The notes under the pieces: generated by a model
The model's input: only the letters and a program-made list of their open reading frames with translations
The model's database searches: none
Told to the model about the DNA's origin: nothing
Source of the DNA: an uncultured Oscillospiraceae bacterium
GTDB lineage: Bacteria; Bacillota; Clostridia; Oscillospirales; Ruminococcaceae
DNA: 17,730 nucleotides
Reading direction: 5' to 3'
NCBI GenBank assembly: GCA_910579545.1
Contig: CAJTVI010000056.1
Location: 1-17,730 of the forward strand
Shown here: one piece after another, positions 1 to 6,019 of the stretch
How the letters are laid out: each line of letters begins with the position of its first letter
How positions within the stretch are numbered: position 1 is the first letter of the stretch
Made by a program: the position numbers and the translations under genes

Positions 1-1
1 T

Positions 2-562
2 ATTGTGTTCCGGGAAAGCCTCCAGATAACGGAAACGGCTGTATTCGTCAAGGAAGGTATACTGGTAGAAATAGCCTCCGTTTTCTGCCGCCTCGTCCGC
101 AGCTTGTCCAACCAGGCAGCTTTGGGGGACGAATTTGACGTCGATCTGGACCCGCTGGCCGGGATACTGCATCTGCTCATAGGGCTTGGGGATGTACTTG
201 GGATTGGGCAGCTTCACGGCCATCTGGCCGCGCCTGCGCAGGAACCGGTACAGCCCGGAGATGGAACGGGTATAGCCCCGCTTGCGGAGCTTGACCCAAA
301 ACACCACCAGCCCGGCGTTCGGATTCCTGCGCCGCATATTGTCGATCAGCCGGATCTCATCCTCCCGATGCTGATTTGGATGGTGGTGTGGCCGGTGTGA
401 GCGATCCTCAAGGCTTGCCAGCGTTCCGTCATACCGTTTACGCCAGCGGTAAACGTACTGCCGATTGGTGCGGTAACGGATCGCTGCGTTTATTACGCCG
501 TGTTTGTAAGAATATTCGATGAGGGCTTGCCTGTACCGGGCGGTTTGTGTTATCTTGTTCAT
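2..562 (-). CDS. IS481-like DDE transposase/integrase, N-terminal part
   Basis: The frame is open for 187 codons from ATG at 562-560 to the window edge. Residues about 1-60 form a helix-turn-helix DNA-binding region (NRQYVYRWRKRYDGTLASLE, then DRSHRPHHHP), the typical start of single-ORF IS481-like and IS3-like transposases. A second, linker-like basic helical region covers about 65-115. The integrase core starts near 135: IDVKFV carries the first catalytic Asp (D141), and FLDEYSRFRYLEAF (170-183) is the next core strand. The second Asp and the Glu lie beyond the window, so intactness cannot be judged. The Shine-Dalgarno match is weak (AGGCAGG, rather far from the ATG). The start codon sits at the edge of a 12-bp inverted repeat. 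Exact family (IS481 or related) is inferred from motifs only. Confidence 0.85.
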   Translation of the reverse strand, partial: MNKITQTARYRQALIEYSYKHGVINAAIRYRTNRQYVYRWRKRYDGTLASLEDRSHRPHHHPNQHREDEIRLIDNMRRRNPNAGLVVFWVKLRKRGYTRSISGLYRFLRRRGQMAVKLPNPKYIPKPYEQMQYPGQRVQIDVKFVPQSCLVGQAADEAAENGGYFYQYTFLDEYSRFRYLEAFPEHN

Positions 563-635
563 AGCGAATAGGTGGCCTGCCTTTCGGTTTTGTCTGAGCA
601 ACTCTACCGTACCACAGGTCGTTCCTATTCGCTAT
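561..635 (-). repeat. 12-bp inverted repeat over the transposase start codon
   Basis: ATAGCGAATAGG at 561-572 is perfectly matched by CCTATTCGCTAT at 624-635, with 51 nt between. In minus-strand RNA the arms would pair, and the downstream arm ends inside the transposase AUG (bases 562 and 561). An RNA entering from outside the element would carry both arms and could bury the start site; one started between the arms would not. Protective hairpins of this sort are known for several IS families; the function here is inferred. Confidence 0.6.
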
Positions 636-725
636 CCTTTTTCCCTTTTTTTGTTTCACATCATTGTAACACCTACAGGGCGTCTCCCGCATTTTTCCTG
701 ATGCCGCGCCCCCGCCGCGCCGGGC

Positions 726-754
726 TTGACAGCCGGCGCGGCGGCTGGTATACT
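726..754 (+). promoter_or_regulatory. Near-consensus sigma-A promoter for the ABC-F unit
   Basis: TTGACA (726-731) and TATACT (749-754) are separated by exactly 17 bp. The predicted transcription start is near 761, giving a leader of about 370 nt before the ABC-F start codon. It lies about 55 bp outside the presumed IS end and points away from the IS. Confidence 0.8.
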
Positions 755-760
755 GCGCAT

Positions 761-1131
761 GGGGGCAGGATGCTTCGCAGCCCCCGATCTTGATGGAATC
801 GGGTGAAAAGATGCGCAAATAAGCCAAACTTCACAGCCAGAACAAGAGCTTTCGGGGCGGGCGGCGTGGCCCGGCTCCCGGTGTTTTTGCGGCGTGAAGA
901 GCGGCTTGGCCCAAAGCAGCGCCCCCGGCCCGGCAAAAGCCGGCGCGGGGCGGCCGGCACAGGGCGGCGCATCCGCAGGGGGGTCCCCTCTGCCCCGTTG
1001 GGGCCGTTTGGCCCCTTTGGCGGCGCGCCTTTTTTGTGCCCGCTTTTTTGCCGTACAGCCCGCCCTCCCGCCGCTTAAGGGGAGGGCGGGCTTTTTGCGG
1101 CCCCGCCCCCGGCGCAAAGGAGGCGCATGCG
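761..1131 (+). promoter_or_regulatory. Structured leader (candidate attenuator) of the ABC-F gene
   Basis: No protein gene is convincing here. The RNA would begin with two mutually exclusive hairpins sharing CCC at 783-785: GGGGGC 761-766 with GCCCCC 780-785, and CCCGAT 783-788 with ATCGGG 798-803. Two mini-ORFs overlap as TGATG at 791-795: ATG 770 to TGA 793 (MLRSPRS) and ATG 793 to TAA 822 (MESGEKMRK). The leader ends in a strong terminator at 1057-1096. GGCGGGC at 856-862 could pair with GCCCGCC at 1058-1064, the 5' arm of that terminator, and so act as antiterminator. Leaders of this layout control several antibiotic-response ABC-F genes. The mini-ORFs lack good ribosome sites, so their translation is uncertain. 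Confidence 0.5.
1057..1096 (+). terminator. Intrinsic terminator inside the ABC-F leader
   Basis: A perfect 13-bp stem (AGCCCGCCCTCCC 1057-1069 with GGGAGGGCGGGCT 1080-1092), a 10-nt loop and a T run (1092-1096) lie only 36 nt before the ABC-F start codon and about 300 nt after the promoter. A terminator placed between a promoter and the gene it serves indicates conditional read-through. Confidence 0.85.
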
Positions 1132-2712
1132 ATGTTTCAGGTCAAAAACCTGACGATCCTGCACAAAAAAGACCTTACACCCCTCATCGAGGGGCTTTCG
1201 TTCAGCTTGGCGCCCGGCGCGCGGGCCGCGGTGATCGGGGAGGAGGGCAACGGCAAATCCACCCTGTTAAAGCTGCTGTACGACCCCGCCTTAGTAGAGG
1301 GCTACGCCGAGTGGAGCGGCGAAATTTTGGGCGGCGGGCTGCGCAGGGGATACCTGGCGCAGGAATTGCCGCCGGCCCGGCTGGCGCTGCCCCTGTGGCA
1401 GTTCTGCGCCGAGTCGCCCGGCTTTGCCGAATCCGCGCCCAGGGCCCAGGCCGAGGCCGCGCGGCAGCTGGGCCTGCCGCCGGAACTTTTTTGGGACAGC
1501 CGGCCGGCCGGCAGCCTTTCGGGCGGGGAGCGGGTGCGGCTGCGGCTGGCTTTGCTGCTGCTGGAGCGGCCCGACCTCTTGCTGCTGGACGAGCCCTCCA
1601 ACGACCTCGACCTTGCGGCCCTTGGCTGGCTCGAGCGCTTTTTGCTGCACAGCCCGGCGCCGGTGCTGTACGTCTCGCACGACGAGACCCTGCTGGCCCG
1701 CACCGCCAACCAGGTCATCCATCTGGAGCGGCTGCGCCGGCGCAGCCAGGCCCGGTGCACGGTGGCGCGGGCGGGCTATGGGCAGTACACCCGGGAGCGG
1801 CAGCAGGGCTTTGCCCGGCAGCAGCAGGCCGCCCGCAAGGAGCGGGCCGAGCTGGACGCAAAGCTTGCGCGGTACCGCCAGATCCGGGATAAGGTGGAGC
1901 ACCAGCAGAACACCATTACCCGGCAGGATCCCCACGGCGGCCGGCTGCTCAAAAAAAAGATGCACTCGGTGCTGGCAACCGGCCGCCGCTTTGCCAGGGA
2001 GGAGGCGCAGCTTACCGCCCTGCCGGAATGGGAGGAGGCGATTTTTGCCGCCTTTGACGCCCAGCGCGCGGCGCTGCCGGCGGGCAAAACCGTGCTGCGG
2101 TACCAGCAGCCGGCCCTTGCGGCGGGCGGCGGGCCGGATGGGCCGGTGCTGGCGCAAAACCTGCGGCTTTGGGTAACCGGGCCGGAGCATATCGGCATTG
2201 TGGGGCCCAACGGGGCGGGCAAATCCACCCTGCTCAAGGAGCTGGCCGGCCTGCTTTTGCCCCGCGCCGACCTGCGGGCGGCCTATATGCCGCAGGATTA
2301 CGGCGACGCGCTGCTGCAAAACGCCACCCCGGTGCAGCTGCTGGCCCCGGGCGGCAGCCGGGAGGAGATCACCCGGGCGCGCACCCTGCTGGGCAGCATG
2401 AAGTACAAGGCCGAGGAGATGGAGCACCCGGCGGCCATGCTCTCGGGCGGGCAGCGGGCAAAGCTGCTGTTTTTGGGCATGGTGCTGCAGGGCGCGAACC
2501 TTTTGCTGCTGGACGAACCCACCCGCAATTTTTCGCCCCTCTCGGCACCGGTGATCCGGCGGGCGCTGGCGGAGTTCCCCGGCGGGATCATCAGTGTCTC
2601 GCACGACCGGCTCTACCTGGCCGAGGTCTGCACCCGGGTGCTGCGGCTGGACAAAACCGGCCTGCACGAGCTGCGGCCGGAGGAGTGGGCCGCTCCCGGA
2701 CAGGAGGAGTAA
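1132..2712 (+). CDS. ABC-F family ATPase (probable ribosome protection / antibiotic response)
   Basis: A 526-aa protein with two ATPase domains and no membrane segment, as in ABC-F translation factors that bind the ribosomal E site. Domain 1: Walker A GEEGNGKST (36-44), signature LSGGE (129-133), Walker B DEPSNDLD (153-160), switch His183. The interdomain linker (about 200-300) is long, basic and rich in Arg/Gln/Lys, as expected for the P-site tRNA interaction motif. Domain 2: Walker A GPNGAGKST (358-366), LSGGQ (437-441), DEPTRNFSPLS (461-471) in place of the usual DEPTNHLD, His491. The start ATG at 1132 has AAAGGAGG at 1116-1123 with 8-nt spacing; an upstream ATG at 1126 is in another frame. 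The attenuator-like leader favours a drug-resistance type over a housekeeping EttA/Uup type, but the drug class cannot be read from sequence. Confidence 0.9.
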   Translation: MFQVKNLTILHKKDLTPLIEGLSFSLAPGARAAVIGEEGNGKSTLLKLLYDPALVEGYAEWSGEILGGGLRRGYLAQELPPARLALPLWQFCAESPGFAESAPRAQAEAARQLGLPPELFWDSRPAGSLSGGERVRLRLALLLLERPDLLLLDEPSNDLDLAALGWLERFLLHSPAPVLYVSHDETLLARTANQVIHLERLRRRSQARCTVARAGYGQYTRERQQGFARQQQAARKERAELDAKLARYRQIRDKVEHQQNTITRQDPHGGRLLKKKMHSVLATGRRFAREEAQLTALPEWEEAIFAAFDAQRAALPAGKTVLRYQQPALAAGGGPDGPVLAQNLRLWVTGPEHIGIVGPNGAGKSTLLKELAGLLLPRADLRAAYMPQDYGDALLQNATPVQLLAPGGSREEITRARTLLGSMKYKAEEMEHPAAMLSGGQRAKLLFLGMVLQGANLLLLDEPTRNFSPLSAPVIRRALAEFPGGIISVSHDRLYLAEVCTRVLRLDKTGLHELRPEEWAAPGQEE

Positions 2713-2820
2713 GGGCCAATATGGGGGCCTTGGCCCCCATGCCCCCGCAAATGGGACCTGCTCAGGCGGGAGAAGTAAGGGCCAATATGGGGGCCGCGGC
2801 CCCCATACCCCCGCAAAGGG
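2709..2820. repeat. Two tandem copies of a ~47-bp palindromic repeat
   Basis: Copy 1 is 2709-2755 and copy 2 is 2775-2820, a 66-bp offset. They differ at four places (three substitutions and one missing T). Each carries a hairpin: 2721-2740 with 9-bp arms around TT, and 2787-2806, ATGGGGGCCGCGGCCCCCAT, fully palindromic. Copy 1 includes the ABC-F stop codon TAA (2710-2712), and similarity extends a few bases into the last codons. No T run follows, so neither is a normal intrinsic terminator. It looks like a REP-like dispersed element that has been duplicated. Confidence 0.75.
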
Positions 2821-3133
2821 AAATTGTAAATAAAAATATAACGCAGGCGCAGGCGGTTTGCAGCCCTGCCGTAAACAGCGGCAGGAGCTTTTGGCAAAAG
2901 ATGCCCAAGCTGCGGCGGCTGCCGGGTGTTTTGATGATTTGCCCCGGCGGTTTTTGCAAAAAAGCCCGCCCGCAACCCATATTTGCGCGGCAGTTGGTGG
3001 ACGCAACCGCCCGGGGCGGGGTAGAATAACACTAAAGCCGCCCGGCGGGGCGCGGGCGGCAGCCCCCGCGCTTCCAAAATCCCAAACCCACAAACACCCC
3101 CGCCAAACGAAACCCAAACGAGACAGAGTTCGA
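2821..3133. other. Gene-poor spacer between ABC-F repeat and XRE gene
   Basis: I see no convincing gene here. It has a short AT-rich patch (2821-2841), a 7-bp GC stem at 3037-3060 without a T run, and a TAGAAT box at 3022-3027 that could be a -10 for the next gene. The best -35 candidates upstream are poorly matched or badly spaced, so the promoter is not assigned. Confidence 0.4.
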
Positions 3134-3149
3134 TAAGGAGGAATTCATC

Positions 3150-3512
3150 ATGGCAATTGCAGGCGGGGCGGCCATCGCCGCCCTTTTGCTGGAACTGGCA
3201 TTTTTTGCCCTCATCCTTGTGCTGCTGGTGCTGGGCATCCGGGCGCTGCTCAAGTATCTGCGCGGCGGGCCGGCAAGGCAGCAGAGCGCGGCGGTGCGGC
3301 GCTCGCTGGCGCAGGCCATTACTCAGGAGCGCACCCGCTGCGGCATGACCCAGGAGTTTGTGGCCGGGCAGCTGGGGGTAAGCCGGCAGGCAGTAAGTAA
3401 ATGGGAGCGGGGCGAAAGCGAACCAACCACCTCCAACCTGCTGGCGCTGGCCGCCCTGTTTGGGGTGCCGCCGGCCCAGCTGCTGGAAAGCGCCGCGCCG
3501 CCGGAAAGCTGA
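3150..3512 (+). CDS. Membrane-anchored XRE-family helix-turn-helix regulator
   Basis: A 120-aa protein. Residues about 8-32 form one strongly hydrophobic helix (AALLLELAFFALILVLLVLG), followed by a basic stretch (RALLKYLRGGPARQQ) that should lie in the cytoplasm. Residues about 50-112 form an XRE/Cro-type DNA-binding domain with the usual MTQEFVAGQLGVSRQAVSKW and ERGESEPT signature. Thus the DNA-binding domain appears tethered to the membrane by its N-terminus. The start ATG has TAAGGAGG at 3134-3141 with 8-nt spacing. The gene is alone, followed by its own terminator. Its target genes are unknown. Small proteins of this build occur in Firmicutes but the role is mostly undescribed. Confidence 0.85.
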   Translation: MAIAGGAAIAALLLELAFFALILVLLVLGIRALLKYLRGGPARQQSAAVRRSLAQAITQERTRCGMTQEFVAGQLGVSRQAVSKWERGESEPTTSNLLALAALFGVPPAQLLESAAPPES

Positions 3513-3560
3513 GACTGCCTCGGCTGCCGGCAGGCATTGGCGCACCCGAAAGCAAAAACC

Positions 3561-3590
3561 GGCCTTATGCGGCCCGGCCTGAATAAGGCC
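3561..3590 (+). repeat. Hairpin downstream of the XRE gene
   Basis: GGCCTTAT (3561-3568) pairs with ATAAGGCC (3583-3590), an 8-bp stem with a GC-rich loop. No T run follows. It may protect the mRNA 3' end or be incidental; the true terminator comes 35 nt later. Confidence 0.4.
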
Positions 3591-3624
3591 CTGCGCCCGC
3601 AAAAGCTGCGTCCCAAAAATCTGA

Positions 3625-3666
3625 GCGGCCCGCACCCTGTTTGGGGTGCGGGCCGCGGTTTTTTTT
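3625..3666 (+). terminator. Intrinsic terminator after the XRE gene
   Basis: A perfect 13-bp stem (GCGGCCCGCACCC 3625-3637 with GGGTGCGGGCCGC 3644-3656), a 6-nt loop, and eight T (3659-3666). It ends the transcript of the XRE gene. Confidence 0.9.
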
Positions 3667-3674
3667 ATTCTCCC

Positions 3675-3856
3675 GCCGCACACATTTTTGTGTGCGGCAA
3701 AAAGGGGGTCTGGTCCGATGTTTCGCATTTTTTGCCATACAGTTTTTATAGGGCAAAAAATCCAGAAACATCGCATCCCCAAAATGCACGGCATTTTGGG
3801 GTGGGCGTGCCTCCAGATTGGCCCATCAGCGGGGGCCTGGGGGGCGTGCCCCCCAG
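3675..3856. repeat. Cluster of four hairpins without a gene
   Basis: Four inverted repeats follow one another: GCCGCACACA 3675-3684 / 3689-3698; a long imperfect stem 3717-3772 in which GATGTTTC and ATTTTTTGCC match on both sides around a small internal bulge; a perfect 11-bp stem CCCCAAAATGC 3777-3787 / 3791-3801; and CTGGGGGG 3837-3844 / 3849-3856. CCAGATTGGCC (about 3813-3823) and CCAGATCGGCC (about 3853-3863) form a near-direct repeat around the last. No reading frame here looks real. The block lies 3' of both the plus-strand XRE gene and the minus-strand operon, so it may act as a transcript end or be a small non-autonomous element. Confidence 0.6.
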
Positions 3857-3893
3857 ATCGGCCTTGAGCGCCTTTGCCCCAAAACCGCGCTCC

Positions 3894-4796
3894 TCACCGC
3901 CGCTCGGTTACCCGCGCGCCGCCGCGCACCGGCGGCGCGCAGAACACCTGCGCTTCGGGTTTTTCCCGGCGCAGGGCATCGGCCGCCGCGCGGGCGGCGG
4001 ATTCAGTCTCAAAAACGCCGTACACCGCCGCGCCGCTGCCGGTCATCAGGCTGGCGGCGGCGCCCAGTTCGCGCAGCCGCGCCTTGAGGGCCGGGGTCTC
4101 GGCCGCGCCGCTGCATTCCTCCAAGGCGTTGCCCGCCGCCGCGCACAGCCCGGCCAGGTCCCCGGCCCGGATGGCCGCCTCCTGGGCCGCGCAGTCCGGA
4201 TGCAGGCTGCTGCCAAGGGCGTCATACCGGGCAAAGGCCTCCGGGGTGGACACCCCCCCGCCCGCCGGCATCACGATGCAGAACCAGCAGGCCGGGCAGG
4301 GCGGCAGCGGCTTTAACACGTCCCCCACGCCGCTCACCCGGCAGCTGCCGCCCAGCAGGGCAAAGGGCACGTCCGCGCCAATCTGTGCGCCCAGGGCGCA
4401 GAGCTCGCTCATCGAAAGCCGGGCGCCGTACAGCTCGTTCAGCCCCGCCAGCACCCCGGCCGCGTCGGCGCTGCCGCCCGCCATGCCGGCCCGCACCGGC
4501 ACCTCCTTATATACCGTGATGTCCGCCCCCGCCAGCAGCCCGGTGTACCGCAAAAAGCTCACCGCCGCCTTCCAGGCGGTGTTGTTTTCGCCCGCAAACA
4601 CCCGGCTGCCCGGCAGGCGCAGATGCAGCCCGGCGCTGCGGCGCAGCACCAGCCGCTCGTAAAGGCCAACCGTCTGCATCACCATGTCCAGCGCGTGGTA
4701 TCCGTTCGGCATCCGGCCGGTCACATCCAGCGAAAGGTTCAGCTTAGCCGGCGCCAAAACGGTCACCTCCCGCAGGGGCAAAACAGGGCGCGGCAT
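3894..4796 (-). CDS. ispE: 4-diphosphocytidyl-2-C-methyl-D-erythritol kinase
   Basis: A 300-aa GHMP-family kinase that phosphorylates CDP-methylerythritol at the 2-position in the non-mevalonate (MEP) isoprenoid pathway. The N-terminus has APAKLNLSLDVTGRMPNGYH (15-34), with the expected active-site Lys18. The ATP-binding glycine loop is PVRAGMAGGSADAA (100-113), Asp142 in GADVPF is the likely base, and the C-terminal GHMP motif is MTGSGAAVYGVF. The start chosen is ATG at 4796, with GGGAGG (complement of 4805-4810) 8 nt before it. An in-frame GTG at 4814 overlaps the previous gene but has a poorer site. It is last in the minus-strand operon, with 14 nt between the preceding stop and this start. 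Confidence 0.93.
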   Translation of the reverse strand: MPRPVLPLREVTVLAPAKLNLSLDVTGRMPNGYHALDMVMQTVGLYERLVLRRSAGLHLRLPGSRVFAGENNTAWKAAVSFLRYTGLLAGADITVYKEVPVRAGMAGGSADAAGVLAGLNELYGARLSMSELCALGAQIGADVPFALLGGSCRVSGVGDVLKPLPPCPACWFCIVMPAGGGVSTPEAFARYDALGSSLHPDCAAQEAAIRAGDLAGLCAAAGNALEECSGAAETPALKARLRELGAAASLMTGSGAAVYGVFETESAARAAADALRREKPEAQVFCAPPVRGGARVTERR

Positions 4797-4810
4797 CGGC
4801 GCATCCTCCC

Positions 4811-6019
4811 TCACAGCTTTTTAAACAGGGCCAGCCGCCGCACCTCGATGGCCTGCACCGGGCAGACCTCGTGGCAGCAAAAACACCGGATGCAGCCCTT
4901 GGGCACCACCCGCGCCACCTTGCGGGGCTTGGGATCCTCCTTGGGCCGGCCGCCCTTCTTGGTCACATGCCAGGCAATGGTGTGCTGGGGGCAGATCTCC
5001 TTGCAGCGCCCGCAGCCAATGCAGGCCTTTTGGTCGATCACCGGGTGGGGCGAGATCAGCCCCTCCGCCCGGCGGGCCAGCCCCCGCAGCGGGGCGGGCA
5101 GCTTTTGGGCAAAATCCGTGTTGCCGGCGCTGCTCTCGTCCCCCAAATAGCTGCTGGGCAGCAAAAAGTCCTCCACCGGGGCGTAGGGCGCGTCCCCCTG
5201 CCAGAGCGCCGGGTCAAACCGCTCGGCGCACAGCCCCCGCTTGTGGGCCGCCAGCAGGTAGGGCACCCGCATCGGGTCCAGGCCGATCAGCCCGCAGAGC
5301 GCAAGGTCGATGCCCGGCAGGTCCTCCCCGGCCACGAGCAGCCCAAAGGGCCGGGGCTTGCCGCCGTTGGGCCCATCCCCCTCCATGGCCATCACCGCGT
5401 CCACCAGCGCCATGTCCGGGTGTACGGTTTGGAACAGGTCGATCAGCATCTCGCCAAAGGGCCCCTTGTCCGGGCACCGGGTGTGCCACTCGGCCTTTTG
5501 CAGCCCCGGGATGCAGCCAAACAGGTTTTTTACCGCGCCGGTCATGCCGGTCATCATGTGGGTCTTGAACTTGGCAAGGTCAATGATAAATTCCGCCTCC
5601 AGCACCGGCTGGATCAGGGTAAAGGTTTTGGCAATTTTGCCGTCCCCTTTGCGCTCGCCGGTCTCGCCCCCCAGCCAGCAGGGCACATCGGCCTTTCGGC
5701 AAACCTCGGCAATGCCGGTGGCCTCGTAGATCCCCTTCATGATGCCGGCGGTGGCAATGCCCCCGGCCGAATCCGCCACCACGACCGAGGCCGGCTGCCG
5801 CCGCTGGACCGCTTTCAACACCGCCGCCAGCACCGCCGGGTGGGTGGTCACCGCCTGGGCGGGGGTGCGCTTGGCCAGAAGGTTCGGCTTTACCAGCACC
5901 TTTTTGCCCGCGATCCGCCCGCTGGCGGGCAGGGCGCAGAACAGCTCCTCCACCGCCGCCTCCAGCGCGGCGGCGTCCTCGTAATCCTCCATCCGTTTGG
6001 CGTAAACCGGTTCAGCCAT
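4811..6019 (-). CDS. DUF362 protein with C-terminal 2x[4Fe-4S] ferredoxin domain
   Basis: A 402-aa cytoplasmic protein. Residues about 1-310 are a DUF362 domain (VLVKPNLLAKRTPAQAVTTH, VVADSAGG, AKFKTHMMTGMTGAVKNLFG). The C-terminus has two 4Fe-4S motifs: CIGCGRCKEICP (333-344) and CIRCFCCHEVCP (376-387), the second with one extra Cys. An insert of about 30 residues rich in Lys/Arg/Pro separates them. Such proteins are widespread in anaerobes; the reaction is not known, and an electron-transfer or cluster-dependent role is inferred from the Cys pattern. The ATG at 6019 overlaps the aminotransferase end by 8 nt, and GGAGG lies 9 nt upstream, inside that gene. Confidence 0.9.
   Translation of the reverse strand: MAEPVYAKRMEDYEDAAALEAAVEELFCALPASGRIAGKKVLVKPNLLAKRTPAQAVTTHPAVLAAVLKAVQRRQPASVVVADSAGGIATAGIMKGIYEATGIAEVCRKADVPCWLGGETGERKGDGKIAKTFTLIQPVLEAEFIIDLAKFKTHMMTGMTGAVKNLFGCIPGLQKAEWHTRCPDKGPFGEMLIDLFQTVHPDMALVDAVMAMEGDGPNGGKPRPFGLLVAGEDLPGIDLALCGLIGLDPMRVPYLLAAHKRGLCAERFDPALWQGDAPYAPVEDFLLPSSYLGDESSAGNTDFAQKLPAPLRGLARRAEGLISPHPVIDQKACIGCGRCKEICPQHTIAWHVTKKGGRPKEDPKPRKVARVVPKGCIRCFCCHEVCPVQAIEVRRLALFKKL

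Larger units (their letters stand above)
1..671 (-). mobile_element. Partial insertion sequence (5' part)
   Basis: This segment holds the transposase start and its upstream non-coding end; the rest of the element lies left of the window. The outer end is not certain. Read on the minus strand, TGTTACAATGATGTG begins at about 671 and would fit an IS481/IS3-type terminus beginning with TGT, but the partner terminus and target duplication are outside the window. A nearby TGT at 677 is an equally possible end. The base composition is clearly lower in GC than the rest of the window, which fits a transferred element. Confidence 0.55.

Noticed and set aside
5..400. Open plus-strand frame at the left edge
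   Set aside because: It lies antisense to the transposase, which has clear family motifs; the plus frame has none.
755..1050. Leader as a known structural RNA (SRP, 6S, RNase P, tmRNA, riboswitch)
   Set aside because: None of the conserved cores I know for these could be found; an attenuator fits better.
1291..3117. 608-codon open minus-strand frame
   Set aside because: A shadow of the ABC-F gene caused by high GC; composition is Gly/Pro/Gln-rich without domains and with no start site.
3537..4316. 259-codon plus-strand frame over the hairpin cluster
   Set aside because: It runs through a terminator and antisense to ispE and shows no domain; the hairpins alone explain its sequence.
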